From Delphinus delphis (lineage: Eukaryota; Chordata; Mammalia; Artiodactyla; Delphinidae): a stretch of 64,000 nt of DNA. The stretch spans positions 73,620,466 through 73,684,465 of the forward strand of contig NC_082695.1 in assembly GCF_949987515.2 (NCBI RefSeq), in the 5' to 3' direction. The translations under genes were made by a program, and so were the position numbers. Each line of letters begins with the position of its first letter. Position 1 is the stretch's first letter. Under the pieces are notes generated by a model. That model worked only from the letters and a program-made list of their open reading frames with translations, was not told the origin of the DNA and ran no database searches. This document shows positions 55,883-64,000 of this stretch, piece after piece.

Positions 55883-56754
55883 AATCCTAGGAGGGATTTT
55901 ATAAGGGTCTGTCTTATACGGGTCAGGAGCCTGTTAACTGTCTAGATATTCTACCCTTCAGTGCCTGCTGTTGGGAGTGTTAGAAAAACACTATTTAGTC
56001 AATCATCAAATGTTAAGGGTCCAAAATATTGTGTTCCGGCGTGGCCTGACCTGTAGACGTTTGGTTGGAGAAGTAACCATTCCCAGCTCCAGACATTTGA
56101 TTTGTCAGTTACTCTTCGGTACAGAGAAACGAGGCAGGTTGCAATGACCCTGCCGAAGGGGATAACAAGGTTGAGAGTGTCTAGGTTTAAGCAAGTATCA
56201 TCAGGACTTCATCAAGGAGTAGGTGGGGAGCTGGTGGCAGAGGGACGCAATGGGAATGCGAGTAGCAGTGTCTGCCTGAGTGGCTGCAGACAGCTATACA
56301 CTGGAGGGAACAGGAGAATGCCTTCTGCACTTTGCAATGGATTTGCAAGGAGAGCTCCTCTCTCCCCAGACTGCGCCGTCCCAGCTGGGAGTCTAGGAGT
56401 TGTGTCTCCTTTGAGCATGGCCTGAATCTCAGCCCTGTCTCAGAGAGGAGTGGCTCGTTAGCAGAGATCTCCAGCATTTTTTCCCCAGCTGCCTGACTTC
56501 CGTGTCATGATGCTGGTTCCTGCGATGGCAAAGAGGGTGCTTTAGGGCTCAACCCACTCTGCTCCTGGATGGGAATATTTCTCACGGGAACATCGAGGCT
56601 ACGCCAACCTGGCAGATGGTTCTCCTGAAGTGTAAGCCTCCACCTTGCTGCTGGGGGGCTTCTGCCCCTAAGAAGAGATTATTCCTGGGGCCAGTTACTA
56701 GGGAAGAGGAAGTCCTAAGACTGGAAAACAGAACTAAGAAGGCAAAATATAGTT
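55883..56754. other. Unique sequence, no gene seen
   Basis: Overlapping frames on both strands (56102-56477) show no domain. Confidence 0.4.
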
Positions 56755-56775
56755 AAGAGAGAGAGAGAGAGACCT
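56755..56775 (+). repeat. (GA)n microsatellite
   Basis: Short GA run GAGAGAGAGAGAGAGAC. Confidence 0.9.
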
Positions 56776-56817
56776 CAAATGCTTTCCTTTGGTCAAGGCT
56801 ACATTGTCACAAAGTTT

Positions 56818-56942
56818 AGTGAAGGTAAGAATTACCTGGAGATTTTGACAAAAATCAGGTTCCTGATTCCTGCTTGTTTGCAGGTGATCATAAGGCACGT
56901 GATTCTGATGACCACACTTTAGGAAACGCTGATATTGACACT
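56818..56942 (+). mobile_element. MER5A-like hAT-Charlie element
   Basis: 'gaattacctggagattttga', 'gtgattctgatgaccacact', 'ttaggaaacgc'. Confidence 0.8.
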
Positions 56943-57814
56943 AAGGGGCGGGATGTTCCAAAACGTGGTCCTAGGGGTATAGGATGTTAAATCAGCGCCC
57001 ACCACATGGACAGGGATGAGAAGAAGGAAAGCGCTAGCGTCAGGAGGCTTCCGCCGCCGGGCACCTCCCCCTACGGTGCTGTTACCAGAGCAACAGGAGC
57101 TGCAAAATCTCGATGCCTCCCTTGCTTCCGCCTCTATCTCCAGAAACTCAGTGCTTGCTCCTGAAAAAGCTCATCAACAAGGTGACCTGTTGGCTGCACA
57201 GGGAGAGACTGGCTGACATCCAAAGTACCAGACATCTTTGCTCTCCTGATTACTAAGGACCTCATATGCAGTGGTGCTTTTTGGTGACAGTCAATTATTG
57301 TCACACGTGGGGCTCATTCTGCGAGGATTTTACACGTAACTTTCCCGCACACGGTGTCGATACTTCCTCTAGTCTTGCTGCTTCCAAGCTTCCAATCGTC
57401 CAGCCAGATGGTCAGTTGCTGCCCAGGAATTAGTGAAGAACCCTATGTCTGACCATCTCTCCTTTAAGGAAGTTGAAGTTCTGCTCATTGCAAGGATTTC
57501 TTTGTCCTGCAGGGCTACCCCTGACTGGGGCTATAATACCACATCAGTCTTCTGCCATGTTTCAGAATCAACCTCTTCTTCTTAGTTATCTGGTCCTGGG
57601 GAACCACCTATGAAAAGCCATGGCCAGGAAGCTGCCACAGAGAACCAAGCAGGTCCAAGAGGTTTTCCAGCAGATACTACAGAAGCAGCAGAGTTTTTGT
57701 GTTTTTCTCACTTCTGCCTTCCAAATCTCTCCTCGAATATTAAATCAGTGCCCAGGACACGTGTGCAAACTGAGATTCGGGAATAACCCCACAGTCCCAC
57801 GGCTCCTCTACGCC
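56943..57814. other. Sequence of unclear origin, no gene seen
   Basis: Open frame 57016-57216 is Pro/Arg-rich and unrecognised. Some text near 57410-57540 is reminiscent of old ERVL internal sequence, but I cannot support that. Confidence 0.35.
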
Positions 57815-58352
57815 AGTGGTTCTTAAACTTTTGATCTCGTGACCTCCTAACAGCTTCAGAATTATCTGGCGTCCCATAGAGCCTTTGTTTATTATGAGGG
57901 TTATACCTATTGATATTACTGTATTAGAAACTAAAATTGAAAATTTTTAATATTATTTAAATACCACAATAAATTTATTACATGCTAACATAACATATTT
58001 TTATGAAAAAGTACCTATATTTTCAAAACCAAGAATTAGTGAGAAGAATGCCATTGTGTCACAGTTCTGCAAATCTCTGTAATGTCCAGTTTAACGGAAG
58101 ATATATCTGCTACTTCTATCGTCTACTACTTTCAGTCTATTGCAATATCACACATCGTGTAGATTCTGGAAAACTCCAGCGTATACTCACGAGTGAATGG
58201 GAGGATAAAAAAGGACATAATGTCTTAGTATTATTATGCAAATAGTTTTGACCTTGTGGATCCCCTGGAAGGCTCTCGGGGACTCTGGGTTGTGGGGTGA
58301 TGGGTGGGTACCAAGATCACATTTTGAGAATCACTGCTCTAAATAATATGCA
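57815..58352. mobile_element. hAT-type non-autonomous DNA transposon, about 535 bp
   Basis: It opens with CCAGTGGTTCTTAAACTTTT and closes with TTTTGAGAATCACTGCTCTA, matching inverted termini of the Charlie/hAT type (CAGTGGTTCT). The interior is A/T-rich with no transposase. Confidence 0.75.
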
Positions 58353-59730
58353 AATTAAAGCAATAAATGACTCTGGTCATAAATATATCCTGCCTAACAG
58401 AGGGTCTCTGTGATAAAGCCCAACACAACAGCTACTGAGCAGGAATTTATAATTTGCAAAAATGAAGGACATGGTAAGATACATGCAGATATACATACAA
58501 CATAGATATATGATATAACGGACATATATATTCATATACGTAAACATGTTTTCTTTCTTACCTTCCAAATTTTCTCTTAACATAGCCTAGAAAAATCACT
58601 ATTACCTGCCTCAATGATTTCTCTTACCTCCTCTGCTCGCAAAGCATTATGAAACGAGCACAACAACGGTTTCAGACCTGTGGGTCTGTGTCATGGCAGA
58701 CTTTCATCATCTTTCCTCCCTTTGGTGGGAGAAGTCAATTCCTGGGCTCTGCTTGCTTTAATTTGAAGAAATAGACGTGCAGAATCCAAGAGAAAGCCTT
58801 AGTTGCAGGTGTTCAGGTGGCCACGAGAGGGCAGCACCTGAGGGAACAGGGCAGGGCTCCATTGCCTTTTGAAACTCACCAGAAGCTTCCTAGAAAAACT
58901 GCAGACTTGAACTGTGAATTAGAAGCATCAGAGGATTCATGGTTTCCAGCCTACTGGGAAATTTGATTGTCGTGAGGACCAAAATAAGGTTTCTACTTAA
59001 TCTTTTGGAAATATATCTATGATTTCTAACCTAATATATCCGATATTTTCCAACTGAAAACAGCTTATGTCTTTTCAGTGATTTCCACTGCCTTCTTCCT
59101 GAGGAAGTTGAAATGAAACTAATGTTTCATTTTTTGTTTTCAATCGTTCATATGAGGACTGCCTGTCTGACTTGACCTCAAAGTTCCTGCATCTTTTAAT
59201 ACCCATTGCATCAGACAAATGCCTGGATGTGCCCTCCCCACCTCCACCCCCACCCGAGCTGAGGGATGATGCTGGCTGGACCTCCATTCTTGGTGACGGA
59301 GACGTCGTGGAGGGCACTGGTGCTCCTGGTGAGAGGACGGCTTGGGGAACTGCTCAGCTCCAGGCTGCTCTGGGTGTTCCAGGACCTCTGATCAAAGCCG
59401 ACCATGGGGGTCAGCTCAGAGATATCACATACCCAGGGAAACATGGAACCCACACCCACTTGAGGAGCGAGGAAAGGTTCAAGTGCCTCTGGGACCACTT
59501 GGGACCAGATGCTCAAGACTTGGTGCCCTCTGGTGTTGCCCAGCCCTCAGCCTGATTTCCACAGTCCCCCTTAAAATCTTCATTGGTACACCTTTGGGTC
59601 TTGAATGGAGTCCTGCAACATTGACGATGAAGCTGTCCTTGGTATCACAATGATACAAAAGTGCAGAGTGACACTGGCTAAGGCAGAGCTTCGTCTAAGC
59701 AAGTACTTCTTTCTAGCCTGGTCCCTGTAG
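58353..59730. other. Unique sequence, no gene seen
   Basis: A/T-rich 58450-58560 with ATATA words. Later a C-rich stretch at 59235-59265 makes a proline-rich frame with no domain. Confidence 0.45.
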
Positions 59731-59734
59731 CAGC

Positions 59735-59880
59735 AGCAGCACCCGGGAACATGCTCGAAATGCAAATTCTCAGTTTCCACCCCAGACCACCTGCATCAGA
59801 AACTCTGGGGATGGAGCCCAGCAATCAGTGTTTCCACAGCCCCTCGGGATAGTTCTGATGCGCACTCAAGTTTAAGCACC
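59735..59880 (+). mobile_element. MER5A-like hAT-Charlie element
   Basis: 'gaaatgcaaattctcagttt', 'ccaccccagaccacctgcat', 'tgatgcgcactcaagtttaa'. Confidence 0.9.
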
Positions 59881-60898
59881 AGCAAAGCCATATTTAAATG
59901 GTTTGTTCATGGGTGCAAAGCCAGATGAAGCTGGAAGTAAATGACAGAGAAAACGAAAGTGAGAATATAAAAAAAGAATCAAAGCAGAGAAGAGAAACAT
60001 TTTCAAGCAAGTGTAGAGGAAGAGAGCTCCCTGCCTGGGTGTGTGAGAAACGATAGGTTGCACCTGCTCTAGAACATTGTCAGCAGTTGAATATCTATCC
60101 AGAGCTTTCCACCCTGCTATGGCAAATGTATCCGGCTAAAAACAACTCTTGGGTTAGTGACCTTTTATTCAGCTAACATTAGTCCTCTCATGGCCTCCAA
60201 TGCACACAGTGAAATTGGAGAACTGATGAAAATCTTTAAAGTCTACTAAACACCAAAGCCTTCCCAAACACTGTGTGCTTTTCAGGGTGAGTTGCTTTTT
60301 ATTGGGATTTCAGATTATTGAAAGGTTATCTGCCTCCTGTTCCTATAGGGATTTAAATAAAACAAAAGAGAGGAGCACATGCTGTGATATGTGATGTGTG
60401 CTTTCTTCCCTCCACTGGCCGGGCCTGGCTGACTGCCGCTGTGGACAGTCAGGGGGAAGATTCCGAAGCGCTTCCCGAAAGGAAGCTGCTTCCCGATCAG
60501 CAGCTCCCCGCACCTGGAATGAGAACGTTCACCGGCGTGAAGTGATACCTTCCAGGTCTTTGCGGCTCTCGCTGCCAGAGGGGCGTGTGGCTGCCTTGTG
60601 CCTCAGTTTCTTTTTCTGGAAAGTGACCACTTTGGGGTGTTCCTACCCCAGACAGCCACTGTGCCCCTTCTGTTCATCTTTATTCCTTTTCTCTCCTCTC
60701 ATTACTATCTGGCCCTTTTCTGTTTGACAGCTATCCCTACTCCTTGAGTTTCTCTCCTGGATCCAGCAAATGGAGTTTTTTCTTCCACTTGTAATTTCCT
60801 CTTTTTCTCCATTCTCATTTCTATCTCACTCTAATTCCTGCCTCATTCTTCCCACTGATCTTGTCACCTTTTCCATCTTTGTGAGAGAGACTGTGCTG
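59881..60898. other. Unique sequence with a G/C-rich island, no gene seen
   Basis: 60415-60600 has several CpGs ('ccgcacctggaatgagaacg') in an otherwise A/T-rich tract. The 109-codon frame there (60398-60727) has no domain. Confidence 0.4.
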
Positions 60899-61106
60899 TT
60901 TTGTTTTGTTTTTTGCGGTACGCGGGCCTCTCACTGTTGTGGCCTCTCCCGTTGTGGAGCACAGGCTCCGGACGCGCAGCCTCAGCGGCCATGGCTCACG
61001 GGCCCAGCCGCTCCGCGGCATGTGGGATCTTCCCGGACCGGGGCATGAACCCGTGTCCCCTGCATCGGCAGGCGGACTCTCAACAACTGTGCCACCAGGG
61101 AAGCCC
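60899..61106 (-). mobile_element. CHR-1 SINE, full length
   Basis: TTTTGTTTTGTTTTTTGCGG, then the CHR-1 body to TGCCACCAGGGAAGCCC. The tail carries G interruptions, suggesting greater age. No clear target-site duplication. Confidence 0.94.
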
Positions 61107-62370
61107 TATGTCCTACTTTTTAAATCTGTTCCTTTGTTCCCCAAGGTCTGTCCTTGTCCCATCATAGACAGCCAAAGATGAGTTACCCACTTAGGGGGAT
61201 AAGAGACTGAGGTGAGTTAGTTTCAAAATCTGAGACTAAGGTGGTGAATTCTTGACTTCTAAGATCAAAGTTACCATTCCGATGTAAAACCAAAAAGTTA
61301 TGAAGGGGGATGCTATCTAGCGTAATCAATTTTTCTTTGAAGCCCCTTCAGAATTCTAAGTGAGAGAATGGGGAGGAAAGTTTAGAGGAGAATCAGTAGA
61401 GATTACAAAGGGCTGTCTTTGCATCTACCCCCTTCCATCTGAGTCCTGAAGGTGGAGCAACGTTAGATATATGCTTTTTCTAAGATGGAGAATTCCAGAG
61501 CAGAAGTGCCTCACCTGGATACCCACTTGGGCGTCAGAAGCACTCAGGAAGTTAGCCAAGAAAGACCAAAAGAGAGCGAACTGTGGACCCAAAGAAGCCT
61601 GGGGCTTGAGGTGACACACATGCATATGAAGCCCGGAGGCCACGACGGGCACTTCAGTGGGAGCAGTGAGGACAGAAGCCAATGACTCATCAGTGGAAGA
61701 GGTCACATCTAAGGGCTGGATGAGACAGACTACATTTCCAAAGATGCTAGAACAGGTGTGAGACAGATCAAGAGGGAGAAGCAGATGCAAACAACGGCTC
61801 CTGAAACTCAGGGTATGCGTCCCTTACCTCAGTTGCCATCTGGGGAAGCAATGAAGTGGGTAGGAGAGAATGTTTCAAAAATGTCAAAGTGACCTAGTTT
61901 TAAAACACAAAGTGACTACATTAAGTTTCTGCAAACCAGGAAGAAAGGGGCTTCACTATAACTTCTCTAAGTTATAGGAATATAGATTTTTATTCTCCGG
62001 CAGCCATGACTGTGAGACTTACCACTTGCCATAGAACATTGGAGGTCACAACTTTGTTTCTATAGATGAGGAAACTGTGTCCCAAGGAGAAAGATGGGTG
62101 ATTCATGGTGACACTGCTATGTGTGGGCACAGCCAGGAGGACAGCCCGGAACTCCTGAGTCTTATTCCAGGGTACCCAGCATCACAGAGGGTTGCTTCCT
62201 GTGTCTATCAAACTCTTGCAGAACGTATCAGCCTCACAGATGTAGCAAATGTAAGAAAACATCTCTCTAAAATAGAACATACAGTTAAGCTTAGAAGCCA
62301 AATTTCACTGTCTCATGATGGTCAAGTAACAGGGGACATAAATCAAAATGAGCATTTTTGGTTAATGAAT
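61107..62370. other. Unique sequence with MIR trace, no gene seen
   Basis: MIR-like text at 62040-62175 ('tagatgaggaaactgtgtcc', 'gacactgctatgtgtgggc'). Otherwise nothing recognised. Confidence 0.5.
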
Positions 62371-62376
62371 GTCATC

Positions 62377-62455
62377 TTCCTCCCTCCCTCCCTCCCTCTT
62401 TCTCTCCCTCTTGCTCTCTCTCTCTCTCCCTCCCCCTCCCCACCCTCTCTCCTTC
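62377..62455 (+). repeat. (CCT)n/(CT)n polypyrimidine tract
   Basis: About 75 bases almost purely C and T on the + strand, including CCTCCCTCCCTCCCTCCC and a CTCTCTCTCTCTC run. It can form unusual structures but has no gene context. Confidence 0.95.
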
Positions 62456-63660
62456 CTACTCCTGACACATTTCTTAGCATACAATTCCTCAAGGCTGGTT
62501 GTAACAACCTTAAATCACAGGGAGGCGTTCAGAAGACTCAGCTGGGATACAAGAGGGTGGCAGTTTGAGAAGTGTATTTTGACAGGAGCGCTTAGGCATC
62601 CGAGGGGGAGAGAGATTGAGGAGGGGGAGAGGCAGCCCAGATTTCCACCTTCTGATGATGACATCCCTGGGTAACAGTGCAGTCCTTCTGAGCCATATCC
62701 TTCCACAGATGCAGAATGCAGTGAAGGCAGAGTGCAGCTCAGAAAGCTGGTGTCTGGTACCATGAACCAGGTGCAGCTGACTCAGATCTGAGATGATGAG
62801 ACTCATTCCTACCCAGCCAGGCTCCAGTGTTCCTGCCGGGGTTGACAAGATTCCAAGTCATCTGTCAGATGTCTTCCTGTTTGTCTTCCATTTGAGTCCC
62901 ATTTCTCTCCGTGAAGCACAAGTAGAGCCGAGATTCCTCAGTGTTCGTGGTGCAGGGCTGACGCTGGTTTCCAACACCATTGGTCTGTAGGTGGCAACTT
63001 GAACTTACGAACTGAAAGTTGAAACTCCCACCTGGAACTATGTCTGCTCATGCAGTCCTGGGGGGTTTCAAAGGGCAGAAAAGAGCAGAGGACAGGCTGC
63101 ACCACCCAGAGTACCTGTTTGGATCTGTCAGACCTAGAGAATTTAGGAGCTGTTCAATAATGTTTCAATAGAGGCTTGATGGTTGTCCAGTCTTTCGGAG
63201 GGGATGCCCCCTGTGGGTTGAAATTTGACCCAGATGGATTCTGAATCCCTTTGAAGTATTAGAGGTTGTGATTCTAAATGGAGCAGTTGGTCAATAGCTG
63301 GGTGATTAAGGCTCCAAAATCACCCATGGCTGAAGCACACAGAGTATTTTGTTTGAAACGTAGGACCTTTCTGTGACTGTAGAGTCACACCAAGAATTGC
63401 CTCGGGGCTCCACTTTACTTTGGGTTGACAAGATGTCAATATCTGACCATTATGTTAAATATAATTCCTTAAAGCCCAGTACAACAATCTAAGTGTTTTG
63501 CCCCCTCCAAGTTCAGCTAATAGTGTGACACTGAAAAGTCATCTCTCTCTCTGAGCCTTATGCTCGCCATCGAAGAGGGAAAAGGCTTTCAAGTGTGTGA
63601 TTTCTATGGTCTCTTCCAAACTGGACAGCCCACGACTGTCTAAAATCTCTATTGTATGGA
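62456..63660. other. Unique sequence, no gene seen
   Basis: Repeat-poor. Frames at 62510-62848 on the minus strand are unsupported. Confidence 0.4.
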
Positions 63661-63661
63661 A

Positions 63662-63815
63662 TTAGAAATCAGCCTTTCTGGAATGAATTCAAAATTTTAA
63701 ATGTTCATACTTTTTGGCTCAGTAATTCAGTTTCTAGGCATTTTATCTTATAGAACGAGCAAGACACACACATATACATATACACTCACTGCAGCATAAA
63801 TTAAAAACAAATGAA
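63662..63815 (+). mobile_element. Old L1 fragment
   Basis: 'tttttggctcagtaattcag', 'tttctaggcattttatctta', 'actcactgcagcataaatta' are diverged L1 ORF2/3' text in sense. Confidence 0.65.
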
Positions 63816-64000
63816 CAAGGGAGAAGAGACTGGGGTTGGAAGACTACGCTTCAAGCTCAGGGCAGGAAACTTCTCCCATCTTGTTAGTTCCCATTCCCAC
63901 TTGAGAATCTATTGCTGCTGCACCTACCTATCCTTGTAGTTCGGGTGGGTCATAAAATACCTAGGACGTGATGGAAAATTCGGGCTGCATGGTCGACTGA

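Noticed and set aside
60398..60727. 109-codon frame in a CpG-containing patch, considered as a first exon of a downstream gene
   Set aside because: CpG density is modest, there is no SEC11C-like sequence, and no promoter elements can be named.
1468..61106. tRNA genes at SINE heads with A and B boxes
   Set aside because: They are tRNA-derived SINE promoters. The full cloverleaf is not preserved.
1379..61181. Many 60-120 codon frames with near-identical peptides (for example 'MVESPPADAGDTGSCPG' or 'RAGSAAMAHGPSRSAACG')
   Set aside because: They are translations of CHR-1 SINEs on either strand, not genes.
46783..64000. Exons of the expected neighbour SEC11C
   Set aside because: No segment resembling its signal-peptidase motifs was found. 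The gene probably lies beyond the window.
1..64000. CRISPR arrays, operons, phage or plasmid modules
   Set aside because: Direct repeats here are microsatellites or SINE units. The window is a mammalian genome with introns.

Overview
This window is vertebrate nuclear DNA from a cetacean, most likely a toothed whale. The evidence is at least twelve near-full-length CHR-1 SINEs (tRNA-Glu-derived, about 210 bp, most with target-site duplications), about eight CHR-2-type SINEs and several older CHR/Bov-tA-like fragments. Mammalian repeats (L1, L2, MIR, MLT1, MER5/MER20-type hAT elements) lie beneath them. No ruminant BovB LINE was recognised. Nothing bacterial is present: no operons, CRISPR arrays or integrons.

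The one gene I can support is a broken copy of OACYL (O-acyltransferase-like, also called ACYL3), a multi-pass membrane protein of the acyltransferase-3/NRF-6 ('nose resistant to fluoxetine') family. It lies on the + strand from before base 1 to 46782. Eleven exons or exon remnants were found by splice sites, codon phase and family motifs: 1166-1244 (NRF-domain cysteines), 12729-12791 (possible first membrane helix), 16976-17153 (Gly-Ile-Arg and Gly-His region), 18036-18138 (VDTFFLI), 25882-25983 (SGWLSA), 31862-32027 (WWPNLL), 33457-33536 (WYLANDFQF), 37961-38072, 41702-41874, 46208-46349 (ASMSYACYL) and 46657-46782 (C-terminus and stop). The 5' exons lie upstream of the window. An NRF-domain exon between 1245 and 12728 and the exon for the Tyr-Thr-Arg-x-Gly-Pro-Tyr region (expected 38073-41701) were not securely found. 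Four exons carry disabling changes: tandem stops plus a frameshift, a frameshift leading to a stop, two frame changes in one exon, and a 1-bp deletion. Five others are still perfectly open. This is a unitary pseudogene, caught mid-decay. By recalled synteny the region corresponds to human 18q21.32 (ZNF532-OACYL-SEC11C), but no exon of either neighbour was recognised.

Layout: 1-46800 is the OACYL remnant, with introns packed with SINEs, MLT1 LTRs, an ERV solo LTR (4645-5252), an L2 reverse-transcriptase relic (about 19470-21003) and L1 ends. From 46800 to 64000 is the 3' flank: an MLT1 LTR, CHR SINEs, L1 tails, hAT elements, microsatellites and unique sequence with no recognisable gene. Family names of repeats are from memory of consensus sequences, and their ends are approximate except where a target-site duplication is cited.
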